Positions 1 to 5,227 of a stretch of 6,428 nt of DNA are shown here, piece after piece. Every line of letters begins with the position of its first letter. The stretch's first letter is position 1. Position numbers and translations under genes: made by a program. The DNA comes from Lachnospiraceae bacterium. GTDB lineage: Bacteria; Bacillota_A; Clostridia; Lachnospirales; Lachnospiraceae. The notes beneath the pieces were generated by a model. It made no database searches. It was not told where the DNA came from and was given only the letters and a program-made list of their open reading frames with translations. Where the stretch lies: the NCBI GenBank assembly GCA_017958245.1, contig JAGDDC010000331.1, positions 1 to 6,428 of the forward strand, given 5' to 3'.

Positions 1-6
1 AGGAGG
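1..6 (+). promoter_or_regulatory. Ribosome binding site for secG
   Basis: A perfect AGGAGG lies 10 bases before a GTG codon at position 17. It supports the GTG start of secG. The promoter for this gene must lie upstream of the window. Confidence 0.85.
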
Positions 7-16
7 TGTAAGTTAA

Positions 17-262
17 GTGGAAGCGTTGAAGGTTATCTTGACAATCGTATACGTTCTTATCTGTGTGGGACTCATAGTTGTTGTCCTCATGCAGGAAGGT
101 AAAGAAGGACTGTCATCTGCCATCATGGGCGGAGCGTCTGATACATACTGGAGCAAGAACAGGGGACGTTCAAGAGAAGGCAAGCTTTCAAGGTCTACGA
201 TCATTCTCGCAGCTTTGTTTGTTGTGCTTTCGGTCGTACTTAACGTCTGGGTTCTTAAGTAA
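17..262 (+). CDS. secG: SecG, preprotein translocase subunit
   Basis: SecG is the small accessory subunit of the SecYEG channel in the cytoplasmic membrane. It helps SecA-driven protein export. The 81-aa product has the family layout: a first membrane helix at about residues 4-24, a conserved cytoplasmic loop beginning LMQEGKEGLSSAIMGG (24-39), then SDTYWSKNRGRSREGKL, and a second membrane helix at about 60-80. Length is normal for the family. The start is GTG, chosen because of a perfect AGGAGG ten bases upstream, and the stop is TAA. A strong intrinsic terminator follows 22 bases after the stop, so the gene probably ends its transcription unit. It lies directly before rnr, a neighbourhood common in Firmicutes. 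Confidence 0.96.
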   Translation: MEALKVILTIVYVLICVGLIVVVLMQEGKEGLSSAIMGGASDTYWSKNRGRSREGKLSRSTIILAALFVVLSVVLNVWVLK

Positions 263-284
263 ACAGGAACAGATCACGACATTT

Positions 285-312
285 GGGACATTCTTTGAAT
301 GTCCCTTTTTTT
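285..312 (+). terminator. Intrinsic terminator after secG
   Basis: A perfect 9-bp stem, GGGACATTC and GAATGTCCC, closes a TTT loop and is followed directly by seven T residues (306-312). This is a textbook rho-independent terminator. It separates secG transcription from rnr. Confidence 0.93.
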
Positions 313-325
313 GTGCGAAAAGCGT

Positions 326-337
326 CGGTTTAAACCG
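326..337 (+). promoter_or_regulatory. Perfect palindrome upstream of the rnr promoter (possible operator)
   Basis: CGGTTTAAACCG is a perfect 12-base palindrome. It ends nine bases before the proposed -35 element of rnr. Its position would suit an activator or repressor site. No matching regulator is known to me, and a chance palindrome cannot be excluded. Confidence 0.35.
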
Positions 338-346
338 CCGGTACAT

Positions 347-376
347 TTGCCTATACGAGTGTAGATGTGGTAGAAT
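347..376 (+). promoter_or_regulatory. Probable promoter of rnr (sigma-A type, extended -10)
   Basis: TAGAAT at 371-376 is preceded by TGG, giving an extended -10 (TGN plus hexamer). A TTGCCT at 347-352 lies 18 bases upstream as the -35. Transcription would begin near 383, leaving a leader of about 60 bases before the preferred rnr start. The upstream terminator makes a promoter here necessary. Confidence 0.65.
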
Positions 377-436
377 AAGCATGACAGAGCCTGCGCATCA
401 GATGTGGCAAAACTCAGGGCAGTACCTGCCCGGATC

Positions 437-440
437 GGAG
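437..440 (+). promoter_or_regulatory. Ribosome binding site that decides the rnr start
   Basis: GGAG lies five bases before the ATG at 446. The in-frame GTG at 404 has no purine-rich site before it, so 446 is preferred. Confidence 0.65.
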
Positions 441-445
441 AAGAT

Positions 446-2635
446 ATGGAGAGAGCTGAGTTTGAAGAGAAGAAAGAGAAAGTCTACGCGTTTATGTCAG
501 ACAGGTCATATATCCCGATGAAGCTTAAAGAACTCGGCGGGGTCTTAAACTGCCCGAAGGAGGAGCGTGAAGACCTTGCAAATGTTGTGACTGAGCTCAT
601 GAGGGAAGGCAAGATCATACAGGACGGCAGGGGAAGGTTAAAGACCGCCGGAGCTGACACGAAGACCGGCGTCTTCTCGGGCACTCAGAAGGGCTTCGGC
701 TTCGTGATAGTTGAGGGCGAGAAGGAAGACATATTCATCGGCGCCGACAACACTATGGGCGCCCGCGACAAGGACACGGTCGTTGTCTCTTTGAAGGAGG
801 GACAGAGCGGACGCAGCAGAGAGGGCGTCGTGGTCTCGATCCTGAGCAGAAACCCCAACGCGATCATAGGAACATTTCAGCGAAACCGCACCACGGGCTT
901 CGTGATCCCGGACAACCAGAAGTTCGGAAGCGACATATATATACCGAAGGGCTTCACCAAGGGCGCGGTTGACGGCCACAAGGTCGAGGTCGAGATCATC
1001 GACTACGGCAACGGAAACAAGAACCCCGAGGGCAAGATCGTGAGGATCATAGGCCATATCAACGATCCCGGTGTCGACATCATGTCAGTCATCCTTGCAA
1101 ATGGGATACCCACGGACTTCCCCGACGGAGTCATGAACCAGCTTGACACGATCCCCGAGGAGGTCGATCCCGCGGATATGGAGGGAAGGCTCGACTGTCG
1201 CGACATGCAGATGGTCACGATAGACGGAGAGGACGCCAAGGACCTCGACGATGCTGTCGCTCTCACCAAGGAGGACGGCATATACAAGCTGAGCGTCCAC
1301 ATAGCCGACGTGACGAACTACGTCAAGGAGGGCTCGCCGCTCGACAAGGAGGCCTCAAAGCGCGGCACCAGCGTATATCTCGTGGACAGAGTCATACCGA
1401 TGATCCCGCACAAGCTTTCGAACGGCATCTGCTCGCTCAACGAGGGCGTTGACAGGCTCGCGCTGTCCTGTTTTATGGACATAGACGAGAAGGGCAACGT
1501 GATCGGACACAAGATCGCCGAGACCGTTGTAAAGATCGACAAGAGGATGTCCTACACCTCTGTGAAGAAGATCATAGAGGAGCACGACCCCGAGGAGTGC
1601 GAGAAGTACAAGGAGCTCGTTCCAATGTTCGAGCTCATGGCGGAGCTTGCAGAGAAGCTGCGCGCGAGAAGGATGAAGCGCGGTTCGATCGATTTTGACT
1701 TCCCGGAGTGCAAGATCCTGGTCGACGAGAACTGCAACCCCTATGAGATCAAGCCCTACGACCGCAACAAGGCCACCAGGCTCATCGAGGACTTCATGCT
1801 CATCACCAACGAGACGATCGCTGAGGATTTCTACTGGCAGGAGCTCCCGTTCGTGTACAGGACGCACGAGAACCCCGATCCCGAGAAGATCGTGAAGCTC
1901 GGTGTCTTCATAAACAACTTCGGCTACAGCATAAAGATGGGGCAGGAGGACATACATCCGAAGGAACTCCAGAAGCTCCTTCAGAAGATAGAGGGGACCG
2001 ACGAGGAGGCGCTCATTTCGAGGCTCACGCTCAGGTCCATGAAGCAGGCGAAGTACACTGTCTCCTGCGAGGGGCATTTCGGTCTCGCAGCCAAATACTA
2101 CTGTCACTTCACCTCGCCCATCAGGCGTTATCCCGATCTCCAGATCCACAGGATCATAAAGGAGAATCTCGCCGGGAAGCTCGACGAGAAGCGCATAGCG
2201 CACTACGACAAGATACTGCCTGAAGTTACCCTAAACTGCAGCAAGACAGAGCGCCGCGCGGACGACGCCGAGCGTGAGGTCGACAAGCTCAAGAAATGCC
2301 AGTACATGGAGCAGTTCATCGGTCAGACCTTCGAGGGAGCGATCTCGGGTGTCACCAACTGGGGCATGTATGTCGAGCTCCCCAACACCGTGGAGGGCGT
2401 GATCAGAGCCGCCGACATGGAGGACGATTACTACTTCTTCGACGAGGAGCATTATCAAATGATCGGCGAGCACACGAAGAACGTCTACAAGCTCGGACAG
2501 CGCGTGAAGGTGAAGCTCGTGAACGCCGACAGGATCATGAAGCTTATAGAGTTCAGGATCGTCGGCCCTGAAGACGAGGACTCCGTGGAGACCGACAGGG
2601 AGATCATAGACAGGTACACCGCAAAGCAGGTGTAA
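446..2635 (+). CDS. rnr: Ribonuclease R (RNB-family 3'-5' exoribonuclease)
   Basis: RNase R degrades structured RNA from the 3' end in the cytoplasm. In well-studied bacteria it also removes non-stop mRNA with SmpB-tmRNA. The 729-aa product shows a winged-helix region (about 5-60), a cold-shock-like domain (about 75-130, with KGFGFV), a second OB domain (about 142-205), the catalytic RNB domain (about 245-580) and a C-terminal S1 domain (about 623-706, starting GQTFEGAISGVTNWGMYVEL). The four metal-binding aspartates are present in IDGEDAKDLDD (D260, D266, D268, D269), as is the FTSPIRRYPDL motif (555-565). The ATG start follows GGAG. An in-frame GTG at 404 would add 14 residues but lacks a binding site. 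After S1 the tail is short and acidic, without the Lys-rich end of E. coli RNase R. smpB follows 47 bases downstream, probably on the same transcript. Confidence 0.96.
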   Translation: MERAEFEEKKEKVYAFMSDRSYIPMKLKELGGVLNCPKEEREDLANVVTELMREGKIIQDGRGRLKTAGADTKTGVFSGTQKGFGFVIVEGEKEDIFIGADNTMGARDKDTVVVSLKEGQSGRSREGVVVSILSRNPNAIIGTFQRNRTTGFVIPDNQKFGSDIYIPKGFTKGAVDGHKVEVEIIDYGNGNKNPEGKIVRIIGHINDPGVDIMSVILANGIPTDFPDGVMNQLDTIPEEVDPADMEGRLDCRDMQMVTIDGEDAKDLDDAVALTKEDGIYKLSVHIADVTNYVKEGSPLDKEASKRGTSVYLVDRVIPMIPHKLSNGICSLNEGVDRLALSCFMDIDEKGNVIGHKIAETVVKIDKRMSYTSVKKIIEEHDPEECEKYKELVPMFELMAELAEKLRARRMKRGSIDFDFPECKILVDENCNPYEIKPYDRNKATRLIEDFMLITNETIAEDFYWQELPFVYRTHENPDPEKIVKLGVFINNFGYSIKMGQEDIHPKELQKLLQKIEGTDEEALISRLTLRSMKQAKYTVSCEGHFGLAAKYYCHFTSPIRRYPDLQIHRIIKENLAGKLDEKRIAHYDKILPEVTLNCSKTERRADDAEREVDKLKKCQYMEQFIGQTFEGAISGVTNWGMYVELPNTVEGVIRAADMEDDYYFFDEEHYQMIGEHTKNVYKLGQRVKVKLVNADRIMKLIEFRIVGPEDEDSVETDREIIDRYTAKQV

Positions 2636-2670
2636 GGCGCGGCATGGATGCGCGGAAGTGAGAAACAAGA

Positions 2671-2675
2671 AGGAG
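2671..2675 (+). promoter_or_regulatory. Ribosome binding site for smpB
   Basis: AGGAG lies seven bases before a TTG codon at 2683. It supports TTG as the smpB start. No separate promoter is evident in the 47-base gap after rnr. Confidence 0.8.
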
Positions 2676-2682
2676 AACGGTT

Positions 2683-3084
2683 TTGAAATCGGAAAAGAAA
2701 CTGGTAGCCAACAACAAGAAAGCGTTTTTTGACTACTTTATAGAGGAAAAGTACGAGGCCGGCATAGCCCTTGCGGGGACTGAAGTCAAGTCCCTGCGTC
2801 AGGGCAAATGCAGCATAAAAGAGTCCTTTATCCAGATTGAGAACAGGGAGATGTACATCTACGGGATGCACATCTCGCCCTATGAAAAGGGCAATATCTT
2901 CAACAAGGATCCCTTGAGGACCAGGAAGCTCCTGCTTCACAAGTCGGAGATCAACAAGCTCGCGGGGCGCGTGAACGAGAAGGGCTACACGATAGTCCCT
3001 TTGAACGTTTACTTCAAGGATGGCCTCGTGAAGCTTGAGATAGGCCTTGCAAGAGGAAAGAAGCTTTATGACAAGCGCCGCTAG
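2683..3084 (+). CDS. smpB: SmpB, tmRNA-binding protein, tail cut off by an in-frame TAG
   Basis: SmpB binds tmRNA and carries it into the A site of stalled ribosomes. The 133-aa product has the OB-fold core with family motifs: [21 protein letters not shown] (split as [10 protein letters not shown] at 7-16 and [11 protein letters not shown] at 17-27), GTEVKSLR (32-39), RTRKLLLH (79-86) and [12 protein letters not shown] (121-132). The start is TTG, supported by AGGAG seven bases upstream. Reading stops at TAG (3082-3084) right after [11 protein letters not shown]. Known SmpB proteins are about 150-160 aa and carry a basic C-terminal tail after this motif. The same frame continues past the TAG with a recognisable tail to a TAA at 3145-3147, which would give 154 residues. 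As written, the protein should bind tmRNA but lacks the segment required for tagging in studied species. It lies between rnr and a membrane-protein gene, with ssrA about 820 bases further on. Confidence 0.95.
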   Translation: MKSEKKLVANNKKAFFDYFIEEKYEAGIALAGTEVKSLRQGKCSIKESFIQIENREMYIYGMHISPYEKGNIFNKDPLRTRKLLLHKSEINKLAGRVNEKGYTIVPLNVYFKDGLVKLEIGLARGKKLYDKRR

Positions 3085-3147
3085 ATTGCGGAGAAGGACC
3101 AGAAGCGAGAGGCGGAGAAGGAATTCAAGATCCGAAATCTCAACTAA
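3085..3147 (+). pseudogene. smpB: In-frame continuation encoding the SmpB C-terminal tail
   Basis: In the frame of smpB, the 20 codons after the TAG read IAEKDQKREAEKEFK and then IRNLN, ending at TAA (3145-3147). This Lys/Glu/Arg-rich amphipathic segment matches the usual SmpB tail in composition, position and length. It has no start codon of its own and no ribosome binding site. It is either the remnant of a recently cut gene, the product of TAG readthrough, or evidence of a base error at 3082-3084. Confidence 0.85.
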
Positions 3148-3214
3148 CGATACTTGTTGAGGAGCAAAGCAAGTCAATAAGGGAGAAAAAAAGAATCAAA
3201 CTGAGGGGAAAGCA

Positions 3215-3844
3215 ATGTCCGGAAAGAAGAAAGAGTATTTTAAGAAACTCGGAGGAGAGTATTTTGAGGCCGAGAGAGAACTTGTGAGCAAGGGAGAGTA
3301 CGAGGCCGGACCGGTCCAGACCAAATGGGTCATGCCCGCGTGCATCATCATGTGTATCGCGACCTTCTGGGCCATAAGCAGGCTCACGGGGATGCTCGAG
3401 GAGCCGAAGGAGTACGTTTGGTGGTTCGTCGCATTTGCGGCGGGACTGCTCGTATGCATATCGCTGTACAACTTTATAGTATATATCTTCCTCAGGTTCT
3501 TCACCCACGTGCCGAAAGAGAAGATGTGCATGTACAGGAGATTCATAAGGATCGAGTGCGGGTGCAAGGTGATAGTAAAGAGGACGGATCTCTTTGTGGC
3601 AGAGCTCGTGCCGTTCATCCTCTTCATCCTCCTGCCCATAGCCTTGGAGATAGTCTTTGGCACCGGGTGGTACCTTAGCTTCGGCGTTATAATGTGCGCC
3701 TGCCAGATGATGCATCTGTACTATCTCTTGCAGGTCGGCGTGTCTGATGAATCCGCGATGGCGGGCATCATACCGGGCAGCGGCGAGCTGAGGGTATATG
3801 TGAAAAGAAAAGACAAGAAAAAGAAAAAGCAAAATGACACATAA
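3215..3844 (+). CDS. Four-helix membrane protein, possibly a degenerate DUF3267-type zincin relative
   Basis: I do not recognise this 209-aa protein with certainty. It has a charged cytoplasmic N-terminus, four probable membrane helices (about 38-59, 67-96, 129-148 and 152-173) and a Lys-rich end (KDKKKKKQ, 199-206). Its general layout resembles DUF3267 putative zincin peptidases: a long helix pair, a short loop, AELVPFILFILLPIA (129-143), then a final helix and a GIIPGSGELRVYV segment. Where that family carries HExxH, this protein has YNFIVYIFLR (85-94), so no metal site is visible. This relationship is a weak inference. The ATG is preceded by GAGGGG with six bases of spacing. It sits between smpB and ssrA, 67 bases after the tail-encoding frame, and could share the rnr-smpB transcript. 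No function is assigned. Confidence 0.85.
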   Translation: MSGKKKEYFKKLGGEYFEAERELVSKGEYEAGPVQTKWVMPACIIMCIATFWAISRLTGMLEEPKEYVWWFVAFAAGLLVCISLYNFIVYIFLRFFTHVPKEKMCMYRRFIRIECGCKVIVKRTDLFVAELVPFILFILLPIALEIVFGTGWYLSFGVIMCACQMMHLYYLLQVGVSDESAMAGIIPGSGELRVYVKRKDKKKKKQNDT

Positions 3845-3883
3845 TTGTTGAAAACATGACCTTTTCTTGCCAAGTGGACGGGG

Positions 3884-3889
3884 TAAGAT
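3884..3889 (+). promoter_or_regulatory. Candidate -10 element of the ssrA promoter
   Basis: TAAGAT lies about 18 bases before the mature tmRNA 5' end. The best-spaced -35 is poor (TTTTCT at 3862-3867, 16-base spacer). tmRNA genes usually have their own strong promoter, so this assignment is tentative. Confidence 0.35.
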
Positions 3890-3906
3890 AGGTGCATGGA
3901 CAACCG

Positions 3907-4248
3907 GGGCTTGTACTGGTTTCGACGGGGGTCATGAAGTTTGGGAAGCCATCCGTGGTCTGGGACCACGTAAAAACTCAGAATTAAATATAAACGCTAA
4001 CGACGAAATGTTAGTTGCTGCCTAATGGCAGCTGTCGGCCCTTTGTTTCCGCGGCTTAGGTAACCGGCATTATCCACGCGGAGAACCTCTTTTGTAAGCC
4101 TTGGACAAAAGAGAGATTAAGAGGCTACTGAAAGCTCGAGCCCGTCTGTGGGCGCCTGCCGGAGGGAATGTCAGAACGCAGACTGTGATGGAAGATGCCC
4201 GGATGGATAGGCTTTCGGACAGGGGTTCGACTCCCCTCAGGTCCACTA
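3907..4248 (+). ncRNA. ssrA: tmRNA (transfer-messenger RNA, SsrA)
   Basis: tmRNA acts with SmpB to release stalled ribosomes and tag the nascent protein for proteolysis. The 5' end reads GGGCTTGTACTGGTTTCGAC and the 3' end carries the T arm AGGGG-TTCGACT-CCCCT (4221-4237). The seven-base acceptor stem pairs 3907-3913 with 4238-4244. Its third pair is G3909.U4242, the alanyl-tRNA synthetase identity element. Helix P2 pairs 3946-3954 with 4201-4204 and 4210-4214. A hairpin at 3954-3970 precedes the tag frame. The tag stop TAA lies in the loop of hairpin 4017-4032. A 9-bp hairpin at 4087-4113 has loop bases 4097-4101 that can pair with 4122-4126, forming a pseudoknot. The discriminator is A4245, followed by CTA rather than CCA. 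The exact 5' end could be 3906 or 3907. Confidence 0.96.
3996..4025 (+). other. tmRNA tag-peptide reading frame (ANDEMLVAA)
   Basis: The resume codon GCT at 3996 opens AND-EML-VAA and ends at TAA (4023-4025). With the alanine carried by tmRNA, the added tag would be A-ANDEMLVAA. The AND start and AA end are typical of bacterial degradation tags. The stop codon sits in the loop of the following hairpin, as usual in tmRNA. Confidence 0.88.
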
Positions 4249-4380
4249 TTCATCATAAGGAGGGACCCGCTTGCGGGAGTATCCCTTGTGATGTGCGCAG
4301 ACGGCGCGGACGAAGTCCGCTTCTGATGGCGTCTGCTACTGCTTTAACAATAACACGCCGCCTATCGTTCGGCGTGCTGC
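4249..4380 (+). other. Gene-free stretch with three consecutive hairpins
   Basis: No convincing gene lies here. Hairpin 1 pairs CATCATAAGG (4251-4260) with CCTTGTGATG (4284-4293) and encloses CCCG-CTTG-CGGG (4266-4277). Hairpin 2 pairs GCAGACG (4297-4303) with CGTCTGC (4330-4336) and encloses GCGGAC-GAA-GTCCGC (4306-4320). Hairpin 3 pairs CACGCCG (4354-4360) with CGGCGTG (4370-4376). None has a T tract. They may form a 3' extension of the ssrA transcript that ends at the next terminator, or a separate small RNA. The identity is unknown. Confidence 0.55.
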
Positions 4381-4411
4381 GAGAGGAAGTGACTTTGTCA
4401 TTTCCTCTTTT
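4381..4411 (+). terminator. Intrinsic terminator downstream of ssrA
   Basis: A 12-bp stem with one G.U pair (4382-4393 with 4397-4408) closes a TTT loop and runs into TTTT (4408-4411), then GCGTTTG. It probably ends transcription of the ssrA region before the next operon. Confidence 0.82.
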
Positions 4412-4451
4412 GCGTTTGTCCCTCATTTGGCGATTCTTGTGAATTCTTTGT

Positions 4452-4470
4452 GGAAAAACTGTTTTTTTCC
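4452..4470 (+). repeat. Short A/T-rich inverted repeat beside the lipoprotein operon promoter
   Basis: GGAAAAA (4452-4458) pairs with TTTTTCC (4464-4470) around CTGTT. It covers the place where a -35 element would lie for the -10 at 4482. It could be an operator or simply an A/T-rich spacer. Confidence 0.35.
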
Positions 4471-4478
4471 CCGCATAG

Positions 4479-4487
4479 TGTTATAAT
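4479..4487 (+). promoter_or_regulatory. Extended -10 promoter for the cyclophilin lipoprotein operon
   Basis: TGTTATAAT is a perfect extended -10 (TGN plus TATAAT at 4482-4487). No good -35 is present at the usual distance, which fits an extended -10 promoter. Transcription should begin near 4494. Confidence 0.75.
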
Positions 4488-4502
4488 AATTACATGATCT
4501 TT

Positions 4503-4507
4503 GGAGG
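4503..4507 (+). promoter_or_regulatory. Ribosome binding site that decides the lipoprotein start
   Basis: GGAGG lies seven bases before the TTG at 4515. It lies downstream of the ATG at 4494, which coincides with the predicted transcript start and has no leader. TTG 4515 is therefore preferred. Confidence 0.75.
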
Positions 4508-4514
4508 TTGTGTT

Positions 4515-5225
4515 TTGAGGAGAATCGGAATCGTTGCGTTGATCGCGCTCGTCCTGCTTACGGCCTGTTCGTCGGGGAAGGGGAAGCTCACGCAGCTTGA
4601 AAACATAAAAAAAGGCGACACTGTAGCCGTGATAGACGTCCGCGAGTACGGGCAAATGAAGCTCAAGCTCTTCCCGGACAAGACGCCCGCGACCGTGGAG
4701 AACTTCACGGAACTCGCGAAGACGGGGTATTATGACGGGCTTGCCTTCACCACTGTTGTCGAAGACTTCTTTGTCATGACGGGCAACGCGGAGGACGGCG
4801 ACACGGTGAGCAGTTTCGGCGGGTTCTTTGAGGACGAGTTCTCAGAGGATCTCCTGCCAGTGAGAGGAGCCCTGTGCATGGCAAACCTCGGGGAGGCTGA
4901 CACGAACTCCTCGCAGTTTTTCATAGTCGGACAGACAAAGGAACAGCTCGAGAAGATCGACGAGCTGCTCGCCTTCAAGGGCTACGCGCTCGAGGACTAC
5001 ATAGAGCGGGGGTACAATACGAAGCTGTCCATGGATCAGCTTGAGGAGTATTTTGAGTACGGCGGCACACCTTGGATATACGGTCACAACACGGTGTTCG
5101 GGCAGCTGCTCGAGGGGTTTGACGTGCTGGATGCGATCATGTCGGCGCAGACGGCGGACGCGCACTCTTATGTGCCTGTTGACGATATAGTCATAGAGAA
5201 CATAACTGTTTACGTGGAGGAGTAG
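4515..5225 (+). CDS. Cyclophilin-type peptidyl-prolyl isomerase-like lipoprotein
   Basis: This 236-aa protein has a lipoprotein signal peptide: MRR, a hydrophobic stretch (4-16) and lipobox LTAC with Cys18. It should be anchored on the outer face of the cytoplasmic membrane. The cyclophilin domain covers about 34-235, with NFTELAKTGYYDGLAF (63-78), MANLGEADTNSSQFFIVG (122-139) and GHNTVFGQLLEGFDVLDAI (190-208). Family members normally isomerise Xaa-Pro bonds and help exported proteins fold. Here the FHRV motif is FTTV (78-81). The positions matching His54 and catalytic Arg55 of human cyclophilin A are Thr79 and Thr80, and the Gln63 position is not Gln. The Gln111, Phe113 and His126 equivalents (Q134, F136, H191) remain. 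A helical insertion at about 141-182 is common in related bacterial forms. The start is TTG with GGAGG seven bases upstream; ATG 4494 would add seven residues. The TAG stop is two bases before the next ATG. Confidence 0.92.
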   Translation: MRRIGIVALIALVLLTACSSGKGKLTQLENIKKGDTVAVIDVREYGQMKLKLFPDKTPATVENFTELAKTGYYDGLAFTTVVEDFFVMTGNAEDGDTVSSFGGFFEDEFSEDLLPVRGALCMANLGEADTNSSQFFIVGQTKEQLEKIDELLAFKGYALEDYIERGYNTKLSMDQLEEYFEYGGTPWIYGHNTVFGQLLEGFDVLDAIMSAQTADAHSYVPVDDIVIENITVYVEE

Positions 5226-5227
5226 GT

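Noticed and set aside
404..445. GTG at 404 as the rnr start
   Set aside because: There is no ribosome binding site before it, and the 14 extra residues do not look like an RNase R N-terminus. ATG 446 has GGAG at good spacing.
1355..2203. Long reverse-strand open frame of 282 codons opposite rnr
   Set aside because: It lies wholly antisense to the catalytic domain of rnr and has no recognisable motifs. It is explained by GC-rich codon use on the other strand.
3140..3832. Reverse-strand open frame of 230 codons opposite the membrane-protein gene
   Set aside because: The forward frame has a ribosome site, start and coherent membrane helices. The reverse product has an unlikely composition and no motif.
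3805..3868. Terminator between the membrane-protein gene and ssrA (AAGAAAAG with CTTTTCTT)
   Set aside because: The arms are 48 bases apart and A/T-only apart from two pairs, and no T tract follows. It is likely chance in a Lys-codon-rich end.
3867..3889. TTGCCA (3867-3872) as the -35 for TAAGAT (3884-3889)
   Set aside because: The spacer is only 11 bases, too short for a standard sigma-A promoter.
4238..4260. Integration site of a genomic island at the tmRNA 3' end
   Set aside because: No integrase gene and no second copy of the tmRNA 3' sequence is present. The following genes look like ordinary chromosomal genes.
4101..4442. Forward open frame of 113 codons across the 3' part of tmRNA
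   Set aside because: It overlaps the tmRNA body, the hairpins and the terminator. It has no ribosome site and no recognisable product.
3082..5225. Genome-wide reassignment of UAG to an amino acid
   Set aside because: The lipoprotein gene ends at TAG (5223-5225) and the next gene begins two bases later in another frame. Reading through would give a long unrelated extension. Only one gene in the window is interrupted by TAG.
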